Shown here in pieces: positions 1 through 9,172 of a stretch of 64,000 nucleotides of DNA. Positions within the stretch are counted from its first letter, which is position 1, and each line of letters starts with the position of its first letter. This DNA comes from Marinobacterium nitratireducens (GTDB lineage Bacteria; Pseudomonadota; Gammaproteobacteria; Pseudomonadales; Balneatricaceae): assembly GCF_014645375.1 (NCBI RefSeq), contig NZ_BMLT01000015.1, positions 19,283 through 83,282 of the forward strand, written 5' to 3'. Position numbers and translations under genes: made by a program. The notes beneath the pieces were generated by a model. The model was not told the DNA's origin. It saw only the letters and a program-made list of their open reading frames with translations, and ran no database searches.

Positions 1-98
1 AACTCCTGCTGCTGCGCGAAGACCATCGCGTACACCAGCAGCGCGCCCGCCAGGCACAAGGCCGTGATCACCAGCAGTGTATTTCGTGTCCTGTCCAT
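1..98 (-). CDS. Partial N-terminus of a membrane-anchored protein
   Basis: The reading frame runs off the left edge, so only about 32 N-terminal residues are visible. It starts at an ATG at 98 with MDRTRNTLLV, followed by a hydrophobic stretch at about residues 7-27 that ends in YAMVFAQQQE. This is the pattern of an uncleaved signal anchor or a first transmembrane helix with a short positive N-terminus. The family cannot be named from this fragment. It is read away from the rest of the window. Confidence 0.5.
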   Translation of the reverse strand, partial: MDRTRNTLLVITALCLAGALLVYAMVFAQQQE

Positions 99-274
99 CA
101 GCCCACACCGCTACCCTAAGTTCATCCTGGATGGCCTTACCGGCCCGTCGTGTGCGGATTGTAAAGCAAAATGGTTCAGGTTCGCAGAATGATGTATCCG
201 ATGGTCAGGCACGGATGCTCAAAAGCTCGAAATCCTGCCGCCGGCGCAGCGGCCTGTCGCCCCGCCCAGGGCAC

Positions 275-610
275 TCAGAACCCCTGACCATGGAGACTTT
301 GCTCGAGTACCTGCTCGGCCTGGCCACTTGCGAGCATGGCCTCGACCTCCTCTGCAGAAAAGGGCACGACGCTGATCAACGCCCGCGGCGACAGCGAAAG
401 CGCATCGCCAACCGGCTTTGCCGGACGGTCGCAGAGCAGAAAAAAGGGGCAGCGCTGAGCGGCAAGCGCATCGCAGTTGACCGTCTGCCCCGGTTCGGCT
501 TCGACCTGGAGCAGGCGGTTGTCGTGGCAGCGGGCGCGCAGGCAGCCCGCCTCGGCATCGAAGCCGTAAAGTTCGGTCACGATCAGCAGGGACTGCATCG
601 GTTCATCCAT
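275..610 (-). CDS. Small hypothetical protein, 111 aa
   Basis: I do not recognise a family. The frame starts at ATG 610 (MDEPMQSLLI) and ends at 275. It has normal high-G+C codon use and is acidic overall. It has five cysteines (about residues 23, 28, 46, 54 and 60) but no CxxC pair, so metal binding is speculative. There is no signal peptide or membrane segment. The frame stays open upstream to about 937, but that extension overlaps the divergent ytoQ gene, so the short start is preferred. It lies between the cut-off membrane protein and ytoQ. Confidence 0.55.
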   Translation of the reverse strand: MDEPMQSLLIVTELYGFDAEAGCLRARCHDNRLLQVEAEPGQTVNCDALAAQRCPFFLLCDRPAKPVGDALSLSPRALISVVPFSAEEVEAMLASGQAEQVLEQSLHGQGF

Positions 611-757
611 GGCAGCATCTGGAATCTTCAGACTGGCACGCCTGGCCCGGCTCGACAAGTTTCCGGCATCGCTGGCGGTTGCAGCCGCCGCCAGAGTTCG
701 GGACAATGGACAAAATCCAAAAATTTTGTATACACAAGACCAAACTGGAGGTTTGCG

Positions 758-1201
758 ATGATCTGGACAGTCTACCTTTCCGGCGAGATTCACACCGACT
801 GGCGCGAGCGCATTCAGGCCGGCTGCGCAGAACTGGAGCTGCCGGTCGAGTTCGTCAGCCCCAACACCGACCACGACTCCTCCGATGCCGCCGGCGACCA
901 CCTCGGCACCGAAGAAAATCCTTTCTGGCGCGACCACAAGTCGTCCAAGGTCAACGCCATCCGTACCAAGAACCTGATCGAGAGCGCCAATATCGGCGTG
1001 GTGCGTTTCGGCAGCCAGTACAAGCAGTGGAACGCAGCCTTCGACGCGGGCTACCTGGCCGCGCTAGATACCCCGTACATCACGCTGCACGACGCCGATA
1101 TCATTCACCCGCTGAAAGAAGTCGACGCCGCCGCCATGGCCTGGGCCCAGGAACCCGAACAGGTGGTCGAGATCCTGCGCTACGTCACCCAGGGTAAATA
1201 A
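758..1201 (+). CDS. ytoQ: YtoQ family protein
   Basis: This encodes a 147-residue cytosolic protein of the YtoQ family, which has no established biochemical role. The N-terminus MIWTVYLSGEIHTDW and the segment FWRDHKSSK are characteristic, and the length matches the family. The ATG at 758 is preceded by a TGGAGG ribosome site. A much longer frame is open in phase upstream, but the part before 758 has no sensible start or composition and overlaps the opposite-strand gene. A Rho-independent terminator follows, so it is probably a single-gene transcript. Confidence 0.85.
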   Translation: MIWTVYLSGEIHTDWRERIQAGCAELELPVEFVSPNTDHDSSDAAGDHLGTEENPFWRDHKSSKVNAIRTKNLIESANIGVVRFGSQYKQWNAAFDAGYLAALDTPYITLHDADIIHPLKEVDAAAMAWAQEPEQVVEILRYVTQGK

Positions 1202-1344
1202 ACAAGCAGGCGCCCTGAGCGGAGCAACCGCCACGGATGGCGGGAATACTGGCATTGCCGGAGCCGATACCGGCGAAAGCACCAGTGAAAGATGGCACGG
1301 CCGGCATTGCGAGGTGCGTCCTGGGCACCTCGCCATTCCAAGAT

Positions 1345-1373
1345 AAACCCGGCAATTTTTTTGCCGGGTTTAT
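1345..1373 (+). terminator. Rho-independent terminator after ytoQ
   Basis: AAACCCGGCAA pairs perfectly with TTGCCGGGTTT across a loop of T residues. The A and T flanks on the two sides allow termination on both strands, but only ytoQ reads into it from the left. Confidence 0.8.
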
Positions 1374-1431
1374 ATACTTCCTGAAGCCTTAGCAATCAGA
1401 CCAGAGCAACGACAGGGAGTAACGTCGCATC

Positions 1432-2379
1432 ATGCTGGCCGCCTATCAACTGGAACAGAACCGCCTGCACAAGACCCCGCTGGGTAGCAACGATCCGCTG
1501 CCGGAGGGTGCCATCTGGGTCGATGCGCTGGAACCGGATGAACAGGAGCGTAACTGGCTGTCGGGCCACTTCGTCGGCGACCTGCCCGGACAGGACGATA
1601 TCGACGAGATCGAGGCGTCGTCGCGCTTCTTCGTCGACCAGGACGGCGTGCATATCAACTCGCTGTTTCCGCACAAGGTCGGCCAGGACCTGCGCACCTT
1701 CAACGTCTCCTTCAACCTGCGCGACGATCTGCTGATCAGCGTGCGCGAGGAGGACCTGAGCCTGTTTCGCCTGGTACGCCAGTACCTGCGCCAGGAACGC
1801 ATCCAGGCCGCCAGACCCCTGCAGCTGCTGCTGCAGTTGTTCGCGCTCAAGGTGGACTACCTGTCCGACGCCATCGAGGACGTCTACAACATCCTCGAGA
1901 ACGTATCCGACCAGGTGTTCGAGACCGACCACCTCGACAGCATCCTGCGCCTGATCAGCAAGCAGGAGGACGCCAACGGCAAGATCCGCCTCAGCCTGCT
2001 CGATACCCAGCGCACCCTGCGCTTCCTGCAACGCTACGACAGTGACCGGCTCACCAAGGACAATCGCCGCGAGATCAAGCAGATGCTCGCCGACATCGAG
2101 TCGCTGTTACCGCACACCCAGTTCCTGTTCGACAAGATCAACTTCATGCTCGACGCCACGGTGAGTTTCACCAACCTGGAGCAGAACAAGATCATCAAGA
2201 TCTTCTCGGTCGCCGCGGTGATGTTCCTGCCCCCGACCCTGATCGCCAGCATCTACGGCATGAACTTCGCCCTGATGCCGGAACTGAGCCAGCGCTGGGG
2301 CTACCCGATGGCACTGGGCCTGATGGTGGCCAGCGCGGTCGGCACCTACGGCTACTTCAAGCGCAAGGGATGGTTGTGA
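1432..2379 (+). CDS. corA: CorA-family magnesium/divalent cation transporter
   Basis: A 315-residue inner-membrane channel of the CorA family, importing Mg2+ (or Co2+/Ni2+). The N-terminal part is a soluble alpha/beta domain followed by long helices (about residues 100-240). Two C-terminal transmembrane helices carry the signature YGMNF at about residue 275 and an MPEL loop, and the protein ends in a basic GYFKRKGWL tail. The length is usual for the family. The start is the ATG at 1432, with a rather distant GGGAG upstream. It is convergent with the symporter gene, and a palindromic repeat lies between them. No Mg2+-sensing leader is evident. Confidence 0.9.
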   Translation: MLAAYQLEQNRLHKTPLGSNDPLPEGAIWVDALEPDEQERNWLSGHFVGDLPGQDDIDEIEASSRFFVDQDGVHINSLFPHKVGQDLRTFNVSFNLRDDLLISVREEDLSLFRLVRQYLRQERIQAARPLQLLLQLFALKVDYLSDAIEDVYNILENVSDQVFETDHLDSILRLISKQEDANGKIRLSLLDTQRTLRFLQRYDSDRLTKDNRREIKQMLADIESLLPHTQFLFDKINFMLDATVSFTNLEQNKIIKIFSVAAVMFLPPTLIASIYGMNFALMPELSQRWGYPMALGLMVASAVGTYGYFKRKGWL

Positions 2380-2415
2380 GGGGGTGACACGTTATGCGCA
2401 TCGGCGTGAAGGATC

Positions 2416-2490
2416 GTAGGGTGCCGGTGAGCGGAGCGAACCGCACCATCGGTCACGGTGCGCTTCGCTGTCGCTCAGCAGCACCCAACG
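2416..2490. repeat. Dispersed imperfect palindrome, GTAGGGTGC family
   Basis: The left arm begins GTAGGGTGCCGGTGAGCG and the right arm ends CGCTCAGCAGCACCC. The two halves are imperfect reverse complements. It sits between the convergent corA and symporter genes. Related copies occur at 5148, 15915, 16031 and 17800. Confidence 0.75.
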
Positions 2491-2505
2491 GAAACATCTA
2501 ACGCT

Positions 2506-3915
2506 TTACACCAGGTTGTAGATAAAGACGATGGCAACGGCGACCGGCGTCACGTAGCGCAGCACGCCGTACCAGAGCCCGAACCAGGGGCCGCGCAGCG
2601 ACAGCTCGTTTTCCAGCGCCTGCCTCGCCATGAACCAGCCGACGAACACCGCCACCAGCAGACCACCCAGCGGCAGCAGAATATTGGCGGTCAGATAGTC
2701 GAGCAGGTCGAACACCGTCTTGCCCTCGAAGGCCGCGAACATGCCCAGCGGCGCAAAGCCCGACCACTCGTTGAGCGACAGTATCGAGGCGATACCCAGC
2801 AGCCAGCAGAGACTGCCCGCCCCCAGGGTGCTGACCAGGCGGTTCATGCCCTTCTGCTCTTCCAGCCATTCCACCAGCGGCTCGAGCAGTGAAATCGCCG
2901 AGGTCCAGGCCGCGAATACCAGCAGCACGAAGAACAGGGTACCGAACAGGCTGCCCAGCGGCATCTGGCCGAACGCCAGCGGCAGCGTCTGGAAAATCAG
3001 CCCGGGACCTGCGCCGGGTTCGAGGCCGTTGGCGAAGACGATCGGGAAGATCGCCAGGCCCGCCAGCAGTGCCACGCCGGTATCCATCAGCGACACCAGC
3101 AGTGAGGTTTTGGCGATCGATACATTTTTGTTGAGATAGGAACCGTAGGCCATCATTACGCCCATGCCCAGGCTCAGCGTGAAGAAGGCGTGACCCAGCG
3201 CCACCAGTACCGCTTCGGTGGTCAGGCTGGAAAAGTCGGGGCGGAACAGGAAGCTCGCGGCCTGACCGAAATGCCCGGTGGTCATGGCATAGCCCACCAG
3301 CAACAACAACAGTACGAACAGCGCCGGCATCAGGATGGTCACCGCACGCTCGAGCCCGCCGCGCAGGCCGCGCGCCACCACCAGCATGGTCAGCGCCATG
3401 AACAGGCTGTGCCAGATCAACAATTTTCCGGGATCCCCCAACAACCCGGAAAAGATCGCGCCGATCACCTCCGCGCTCTGTCCGCTCAGCTGTCCGCTGG
3501 CCGCGGTACCGACGTAAGACACCGCCCAGCCGCCGATGACCGAGTAGAACGACAGGATCAGGAAGGACGCCAGCACACCGACGCCGGCCAGCCATTTCCA
3601 GCGACTCGAAAGCCGGTCACGCTCGGCGAGGATGCGCATGCTGTTGATCGGGCTGCGGCCGCCGCGCCGGCCGATCATCACCTCGGCCATCATGATCGGA
3701 ATTCCGACCACGGCAATGCACAGCAGATAGACCAGCACGAAGGCGCCGCCGCCGTTTTCGCCGGTGATATAGGGAAATTTCCAGATATTGCCGAGGCCGA
3801 CTGCGGAACCGGTCGCGGCCAGCACGAAGGCCATTCTGGAAGACCAGAAACCGCGCTTGGCGGAGGCTCCGGAAACGGCACTGGTCGCTGCTGCATTGGA
3901 CGTAGACTGAGTCAC
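2506..3915 (-). CDS. Sodium:neurotransmitter symporter (NSS) family transporter
   Basis: A 469-residue polytopic membrane protein with 11-12 predicted helices that should import an amino acid or related amine with Na+. The diagnostic NSS helix 1 motif is present near the N-terminus (GSAVGLGNIWKFPY), followed by GGGAFVLVYL. The GTG at 3915 is chosen because an AGGAG box sits six bases upstream. The in-phase extension to 4050 lies inside a palindromic repeat. It precedes nothing else on its strand, and upstream come the leucine-dehydrogenase-type enzyme and the ferredoxin oxidoreductase. This suggests uptake of the amino acid those enzymes degrade, but the substrate is inference. Confidence 0.9.
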   Translation of the reverse strand: MTQSTSNAAATSAVSGASAKRGFWSSRMAFVLAATGSAVGLGNIWKFPYITGENGGGAFVLVYLLCIAVVGIPIMMAEVMIGRRGGRSPINSMRILAERDRLSSRWKWLAGVGVLASFLILSFYSVIGGWAVSYVGTAASGQLSGQSAEVIGAIFSGLLGDPGKLLIWHSLFMALTMLVVARGLRGGLERAVTILMPALFVLLLLLVGYAMTTGHFGQAASFLFRPDFSSLTTEAVLVALGHAFFTLSLGMGVMMAYGSYLNKNVSIAKTSLLVSLMDTGVALLAGLAIFPIVFANGLEPGAGPGLIFQTLPLAFGQMPLGSLFGTLFFVLLVFAAWTSAISLLEPLVEWLEEQKGMNRLVSTLGAGSLCWLLGIASILSLNEWSGFAPLGMFAAFEGKTVFDLLDYLTANILLPLGGLLVAVFVGWFMARQALENELSLRGPWFGLWYGVLRYVTPVAVAIVFIYNLV

Positions 3916-3965
3916 GTTATTCTCCTGGTTCGTTGTTTTTATCAGGCAGTTTTTCTTCGAAAAAT

Positions 3966-4059
3966 GTAGGTTGGGTGGAGGCCCGAAGGGCCGTAACCCA
4001 ACACCGCTAACCGGAGAAAGCTGTTGGGTTACGTGGCTGCGCCACTCCACCCAACCTAC
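3966..4059. repeat. Dispersed palindrome with perfect 15-bp ends
   Basis: The ends GTAGGTTGGGTGGAG (3966-3980) and CTCCACCCAACCTAC (4045-4059) are perfect inverted repeats. Nested inside is a second perfect pair, GTAACCCAACA (3993-4003) and TGTTGGGTTAC (4022-4032). It fills the gap between the dehydrogenase stop and the symporter start, so it is transcribed in any shared message and could form a long hairpin. Confidence 0.8.
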
Positions 4060-4062
4060 GTT

Positions 4063-5133
4063 TTAAAGCTGGCTTTTACCCCTGAAGCGCTCTTCGGCCA
4101 GCTGGTTGGCGATCACGCCGGTCGGCTGGCTACCATGCTCGGCACGGGCGAAGATCTCGCCGAGGGTGTCACCGATGGTTTCGACATGGGCGCGCACGGC
4201 GGCGGCGTCATGACCGTTGCGCTCGTGGCAGACGTCGATAATGCCGCCGGCGTTAATGACGAAGTCCGGCGCATAGAGAATGCCGCGCCCGGCCAGTACA
4301 GCGTCGTGATGCGACTGCGCCAGCTGGTTGTTGGCGGCGCCCGCCACAACCTTCGCCTGCAGCTTGCCGATGCTGTCGTCGTTGAGCACGGCGCCAAGGG
4401 CGCAGGGCGCGACGACATCGACATCGAGCTTGAGGATTTCATCGCCGGACACGGCGGTGGCACCGAGCTCGTCGACGGCACGCTCCACCGACTCGGCATA
4501 GACGTCGTGCACATAGAGTTTGGCGCCCGCCTCCTTGAGATGGCGCGCCAGACGATAACCAACATTGCCGATGCCCTGCACCGCCACGGTGAGCCCCTCG
4601 AGATCGCCGCGGCCGAGCCGGTGCTGTACCGCTGCCTGGAGACCGACGAAGGTGCCATAAGCGGTGGCCGGCGAAGGATCGCCGTTGCTCGGCTGACCAT
4701 CGAAGCCCGCGCGCGGTGCGATACCGGCGACATGGCGGGTCCGGCGTCCCATGACCTGCAGATCGGCAACGCTGGTACCGGAATCCTCGGCCGCAATATA
4801 GAGACCGCCCAGCTGCTCGAGGAAGCGTCCCATCGCCTCCATCAGCGCCTCGCTCTTGTGCGCGCGCGGATCGCCGATGATCACCGACTTGCCGCCGCCA
4901 AGGTCGAGGTTGGCCAGCGCCGACTTGTAGGTCATCCCCTTCGACAGTCGCAGCACATCGCGCAGCGCTTCCTCGTCGCTGGCGTAGGGGTACATGCGGC
5001 AGCCGCCGAGCGCCGGCCCGCGGTTGGTGTTGTGCACGGCAACTATGGCGCGAAGGCCGGTTTCCGGATCGCTGAAGAAGGACAGGTGCTCGTGGTTGTC
5101 GAATTCCGGATGGCTGAATACGGACATGTTCAT
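4063..5133 (-). CDS. ldh: Leucine dehydrogenase / Glu-Leu-Phe-Val dehydrogenase family
   Basis: A 356-residue NAD-dependent amino-acid dehydrogenase that oxidatively deaminates branched-chain (or aromatic) amino acids to 2-keto acids plus ammonium in the cytosol. The substrate-domain motif GMTYKSAL with the conserved lysine, then LGGGKSVI, are present, and the dinucleotide-binding motif GIGNVG follows near the middle. Length and motifs fit leucine dehydrogenase better than glutamate dehydrogenase, which is longer. Two starts are possible, ATG 5133 or ATG 5127, both near AAGGA. The neighbours are an NSS symporter and a keto-acid:ferredoxin oxidoreductase, consistent with one catabolic route. 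Exact substrate specificity cannot be read from the sequence. Confidence 0.88.
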   Translation of the reverse strand: MNMSVFSHPEFDNHEHLSFFSDPETGLRAIVAVHNTNRGPALGGCRMYPYASDEEALRDVLRLSKGMTYKSALANLDLGGGKSVIIGDPRAHKSEALMEAMGRFLEQLGGLYIAAEDSGTSVADLQVMGRRTRHVAGIAPRAGFDGQPSNGDPSPATAYGTFVGLQAAVQHRLGRGDLEGLTVAVQGIGNVGYRLARHLKEAGAKLYVHDVYAESVERAVDELGATAVSGDEILKLDVDVVAPCALGAVLNDDSIGKLQAKVVAGAANNQLAQSHHDAVLAGRGILYAPDFVINAGGIIDVCHERNGHDAAAVRAHVETIGDTLGEIFARAEHGSQPTGVIANQLAEERFRGKSQL

Positions 5134-5147
5134 TTTTCCTTTTTATC

Positions 5148-5229
5148 GTAGGGTGCCGGTGACCGCCATGGATGGCGGAAATCCTGAAATTGAAGGAGCT
5201 AATTTCAGGGGAGCAACGCGAACCGCACC
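5148..5229. repeat. Interrupted GTAGGGTGC-family repeat
   Basis: A left half-repeat (GTAGGGTGCCGGTGA ... GCGAACCGCACC) is split by about 55 bases containing two small hairpins: CCGCCATGGATGGCGG, and the perfect pair CCTGAAATT / AATTTCAGG. Removing the insert restores the sequence seen at 2416. The first hairpin motif recurs next to other family members (about 1228 and 15860). Confidence 0.6.
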
Positions 5230-5233
5230 GACT

Positions 5234-5300
5234 GGTTACAGGTGAAGGGTTACGCGTGACGCGAAAAAGATCGGTAACGCGTAACCTGTCACTCGTCACC
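5234..5300. repeat. GGTTACGCGTGAC-type short repeat cluster
   Basis: Degenerate 7-mer units of the form G(T/G)(T/G)ACGC or GTGACAG are arranged as an imperfect inverted repeat: AGGGTTACGCGTGACGCG on the left, GGTAACGCGTAACCTGTC on the right. It lies between two minus-strand genes. Similar unit repeats occur at 16107 and 38321. Confidence 0.5.
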
Positions 5301-5375
5301 AATACACCGACATTTTGCTTAAGCTCAGGTACCGACCGGCCGCCACAGCGGCCAGGTCGGGCAATCTTCCTGCAA

Positions 5376-8300
5376 TCAGATGGCGGCGCCGGAGACGGCG
5401 TCGATCATTTCGGGCGCATCGAGACGGGCCCGCAGCTGTGTGCGCTGCACCGCGGCCTGTTCGCAGGCGGCCTCCTTGACCGGGCCGTAGCCGCGAATCT
5501 GCGACGGCAATGCCGCCAGGGCGCGGGCGTCCTCGAGATTGTCACGGCGCAGATGCTCGAGCAGCCAGGCGATATCGGCCTCGTAGTCGCGAATCAGCCT
5601 GCGCTCGAGACGGCGGTCGGCACCGTAGCCGAACGGGTCCAGCGGCGTGCCGCGCAACACCTTGCCCTTCGCCAGCCAGCGGAAGGCGGACTCCATCCAG
5701 GGACCGAATTTACGCTTGCGCGGGCGCTGGCCGTCCTTTGCACGGGACAGCAGCGGCGGCGCCAGGTTGAACTCGAGCTCGACATCCCCCTCAAACTGCT
5801 CGGCCAGCAGCTTGCGGAAGCTGCCGTCGCTGTACAGACGCGCCACTTCGTACTCGTCCTTGTAAGCCAGCACCTTGGAATAGTTTTCGGCCACGGCCCG
5901 AAGCAGCACCGAATCCCCACCAAGCGTCTCCTTGGCCTTCGCCTCTACCCTGCGCACCAGCGCCTCGTAGCGCCTGGCCAGTGCCTCGTTCTGATAGCGG
6001 GTCAGGTGTGCTTTCTCGCGCGCGATAAGCTGCTCCGGCGTCTCCAGGATCTTGACCGGCACCGCGGTCGGATGCGCCAGTTCCTGCACCCGCGCCAGAT
6101 CGAAGGCCGCACGGCGACCCCAGACAAAGGCCTGCCTGTTCTTCTCGACCGCCACGGCGTTGAGTTCGATGGCGCGCTCGATCGACCCGGCGCTGAGCGG
6201 CAACAGGCCCTGCTGATAGGCAAACCCCAGGGTGAACAGGTTCACCGCCATGCCATCGCCCATCAGCGCCAACGCCAGGTCGGACGCATTGAGGAAGTGG
6301 CTGTCGCGTACTGCATCCCGGATCGCGCCCTCCATCGACTCGCCCGGGAACTTCAGGTCCCGGTCGCGGGTAAAGGCCGCCGGCATGGCTTTCTCGGTGT
6401 TGACCACGGCGCGGGAAAAGCGGCTGTCGAGCTTCGCCAGTGCGTCCGCGCTGGCGCCGACCATCAGGTCGAAGGCGATCATCAGATCCGCCTCGCCGGC
6501 CGGAATGCGCACCGCGTGAATGTCCTGCTGTTTGTCGGCGATACGCACGTGACTGACCACGGCGCCGAACTTCTGGGCCAGGCCTGCCTGGTCCAGCACC
6601 GCCACGCCCTTGCCCTCGATGTGGGCGGCCATGCCAAGCAGCGCGCTGACGGTCACCACGCCGGTACCGCCGACGCCGGTCAGCAGAATGCCATAGGGGT
6701 TGTTCTCGCCGACGAAGACCGGCTCCGGCAGCGTCGGGAAATCGACACTGCCGACGCCGGCGGGCTTGCGCAGCTTGCCGCCCTTGACGGTGACGAAACT
6801 GGGACAGAAGCCGCGCACGCAACTGAAGTCCTTGTTGCAGGCGGACTGGTCGATGGTGCGCTTGCGGCCACGCTCGGTTTCCAGCGGCAGCACCGACAGG
6901 CAGTTGGACTGAATACCGCAGTCGCCGCAGCCCTCGCAGACCTCAGGGTTGATCAGTACACGCTGATCCGGATCCTCCAGGGTGCCGCGTTTGCGACGGC
7001 GGCGTTTCTCGGCGGCGCAGGTCTGGTCGTAGATGATCACCGAGCAGCCCTCGATCTCGCGCATTTCGCGCTGAACCGCATCGAGATCGTCGCGATGATG
7101 AAAAGTGGTGCGATCGGCAAAATCGGCACGCGTCGGATACTTGTGCGGGTCGTCACTGACCACGGCGATGCGGCGTACGCCCTCGCCGTAGAGCTGATGA
7201 CTGATCTGCTGCACCGTCAGGGTGCCGTCAACCGGCTGGCCACCGGTCATGGCCACGGCGTCGTTGTAGAGAATCTTGTAGGTGATGTTGGCGCCGGAGG
7301 CGATGGCCGCGCGTACCGCCAGCAGTCCCGAGTGGAAATAGGTGCCGTCACCGAGGTTCTGGAATACATGCTTTTCATTCGTGAACGGCGCCTGCCCCAC
7401 CCAGGTGACACCCTCGCCGCCCATCTGGGTGAAGGTGTCGGTATCGCGGTCCATCCAGGTGGCCATGTAGTGACAACCGATGCCGCCGAGGGCGCGGCTG
7501 CCCTCCGGTACCCGGGTCGAGGTATTGTGCGGACAGCCGGAGCAGAAATGCGGCGTGCGTTCGAGCAACTCGCGCGGCTGCGCCAGGCTCGCTTCCTTGT
7601 CGTTCAGGAACGCCAGGCGCTGGCGCAGCTTGTCGCTGTCGTAACGATTTTGCAGCCGCGATGCGATGGCGCGGGCGACCATCGCCGGCGTCAGCTCGGA
7701 AATGGACGGCAGCAGCTCCGTCCCCTGCTCGTCGCGCTTGCCGCAGATGCGCGGGCGCACCTGATCCTGCCAGCCGTAGAGCTGCTCCTTGAGCTGTTCC
7801 TCGATCAGGCCGCGCTTTTCCTCGACCACCAGAATCTCGTCGAGGCCGGTGGCGAACTCGCGCACGCCTTCCGGCTCCAGCGGCCAGGGCATCGCCACCT
7901 TGTACAGGCGCAGGCCGATGGCGGCGCACTCGGCTTCGCCGAGGCCGAGATCGACCAGCGCCTGCTGCACATCGAGGTAGGACTTGCCGGTGGTGATAAT
8001 GCCGAAGCGGGCGTCGGAACTGTCGAGCACCACCCGATCCAGGCGGTTGGCACGGCAGAAGGCCTTGGCCGCTTCCAGCTTGTAACGGTGCAGGCGCTCT
8101 TCCTGCTGCAGCGGCTTGTCGGGCCAGCGGGCATTGAGGCCGCCGGCCGGCAGCTCGAAGTGCTCCGGCAGTGTGATCCGGACCCGGTTCGGATCGAGGT
8201 CGGCCGAGATGGACGAATCCAGCACCTCGGCCAGCGCCTTGAAGCCGACCCAGCAACCGCTGTAGCGGGACATGGCCCAGCCATAGAGGCCGTAGTCGAG

Positions 8301-8834
8301 CATTTCCTGGATGCCGCTCGGGTGCAGCACCGGCATCATCGCATCGATAAAGGCATAGTCGCTCTGGTGCGGCAGCGTCGATGACTTGCAGGCGTGATCG
8401 TCGCCGGCGATCGCCAGCACGCCACCATGGGTCGAGCTGCCTGCGGCGTTGGCGTGCTTGAGCACGTCGCCAGTGCGGTCGACACCCGGCCCCTTGCCGT
8501 ACCAGAGCGCGAAAACGCCGTCATATTTGGCGCCCTGGAACAGATTGACCTGCTGCGAGCCCCAGACGGCGGTGGCACCGAGGTCCTCGTTGATACCGGG
8601 CTGGAAGTGAATGTTGTGGTCGGCGAGGTATTGCTTGGCCTGCCACAGCGTCTTGTCGAAACCGCCCAGCGGCGAGCCGCGATAGCCCGAGATGAACCCC
8701 GCGGTGTTGAGGCCCTGGGCCCTGTCGCGCTGCGCCTGCAGCATCGGCAGGCGCGCCAGCGCCTGGCTGCCGGTGAGGTAGACGCGACCGGCGTCCAGTT
8801 CCCATTTGTCGTTGAGGCTGATGTCCTGACTCAT
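5376..8834 (-). CDS. Indolepyruvate ferredoxin oxidoreductase, fused alpha-gamma form
   Basis: A 1152-residue cytosolic enzyme converting aryl or branched 2-keto acids and CoA to acyl-CoA with reduction of ferredoxin. The N-terminal half is a thiamine-diphosphate domain. CSGCPHNTS lies near residue 430, a ferredoxin-like cluster motif CEGCGDCGIQSNC near 630, and a gamma domain with GVGGTGVVTVSALLG from about 715. This is the long single-chain architecture found in proteobacteria rather than separate IorA/IorB. The ATG at 8834 has GGAG six bases upstream. An in-phase ATG at 8861 lacks a ribosome site. A promoter with an embedded palindrome lies about 340 bases upstream. The neighbouring amino-acid dehydrogenase would supply its keto-acid substrate. 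Confidence 0.92.
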   Translation of the reverse strand: MSQDISLNDKWELDAGRVYLTGSQALARLPMLQAQRDRAQGLNTAGFISGYRGSPLGGFDKTLWQAKQYLADHNIHFQPGINEDLGATAVWGSQQVNLFQGAKYDGVFALWYGKGPGVDRTGDVLKHANAAGSSTHGGVLAIAGDDHACKSSTLPHQSDYAFIDAMMPVLHPSGIQEMLDYGLYGWAMSRYSGCWVGFKALAEVLDSSISADLDPNRVRITLPEHFELPAGGLNARWPDKPLQQEERLHRYKLEAAKAFCRANRLDRVVLDSSDARFGIITTGKSYLDVQQALVDLGLGEAECAAIGLRLYKVAMPWPLEPEGVREFATGLDEILVVEEKRGLIEEQLKEQLYGWQDQVRPRICGKRDEQGTELLPSISELTPAMVARAIASRLQNRYDSDKLRQRLAFLNDKEASLAQPRELLERTPHFCSGCPHNTSTRVPEGSRALGGIGCHYMATWMDRDTDTFTQMGGEGVTWVGQAPFTNEKHVFQNLGDGTYFHSGLLAVRAAIASGANITYKILYNDAVAMTGGQPVDGTLTVQQISHQLYGEGVRRIAVVSDDPHKYPTRADFADRTTFHHRDDLDAVQREMREIEGCSVIIYDQTCAAEKRRRRKRGTLEDPDQRVLINPEVCEGCGDCGIQSNCLSVLPLETERGRKRTIDQSACNKDFSCVRGFCPSFVTVKGGKLRKPAGVGSVDFPTLPEPVFVGENNPYGILLTGVGGTGVVTVSALLGMAAHIEGKGVAVLDQAGLAQKFGAVVSHVRIADKQQDIHAVRIPAGEADLMIAFDLMVGASADALAKLDSRFSRAVVNTEKAMPAAFTRDRDLKFPGESMEGAIRDAVRDSHFLNASDLALALMGDGMAVNLFTLGFAYQQGLLPLSAGSIERAIELNAVAVEKNRQAFVWGRRAAFDLARVQELAHPTAVPVKILETPEQLIAREKAHLTRYQNEALARRYEALVRRVEAKAKETLGGDSVLLRAVAENYSKVLAYKDEYEVARLYSDGSFRKLLAEQFEGDVELEFNLAPPLLSRAKDGQRPRKRKFGPWMESAFRWLAKGKVLRGTPLDPFGYGADRRLERRLIRDYEADIAWLLEHLRRDNLEDARALAALPSQIRGYGPVKEAACEQAAVQRTQLRARLDAPEMIDAVSGAAI

Positions 8835-8926
8835 ACCTGACTCCATTGTCCGCAGACGCACGCACGTGACAGCGCCGCCGTAACACGGATCAAAAACTGG
8901 AAAAATTGGAATAGCGCAGCGCGGCG

Positions 8927-9037
8927 TCAGATCGCCTGGCGAGCGCGGATCGGGTATGAGTCGAAGATACGGGCGGGGCCGCCGGTGGAGAGATGGGCGC
9001 AGCGACGCGCCTTGAGCAGATGTTGCCAGATAACCAT
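8927..9037 (-). CDS. Possible leader peptide or small ORF, 36 aa
   Basis: A short frame in the 5' leader of the oxidoreductase message starts with MVIWQHLLKA and ends IRARQAI. A GAGGA box is seven bases before the ATG, and the stop is 92 bases before the big gene. The same frame stays open another 40 or so codons upstream with protein-like composition (for example DYNNNTWLPCRDPAGQYED) but no usable start codon there. It may therefore be a genuine small protein, a regulatory leader ORF, or the tail of a decayed gene. No family recognised. Confidence 0.3.
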   Translation of the reverse strand: MVIWQHLLKARRCAHLSTGGPARIFDSYPIRARQAI

Positions 9038-9172
9038 GTTGAAATCCTCGTACTGCCCTGCCGGATCACGGCACGGTAGCCACGTGTTGTTGTTATAGTC
9101 CGCGCCGATCTGTCTCGGCGCCGGGTTATTCGATTTCCAACATCGCTCCCTTGTGGGGAGAGAGGTCCGCCA

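Noticed and set aside
5172..8384. A 1070-codon open frame on the plus strand
   Set aside because: It is antisense to the ferredoxin oxidoreductase, whose motifs and ribosome site are clear. Long antisense frames are expected in high-G+C genes.
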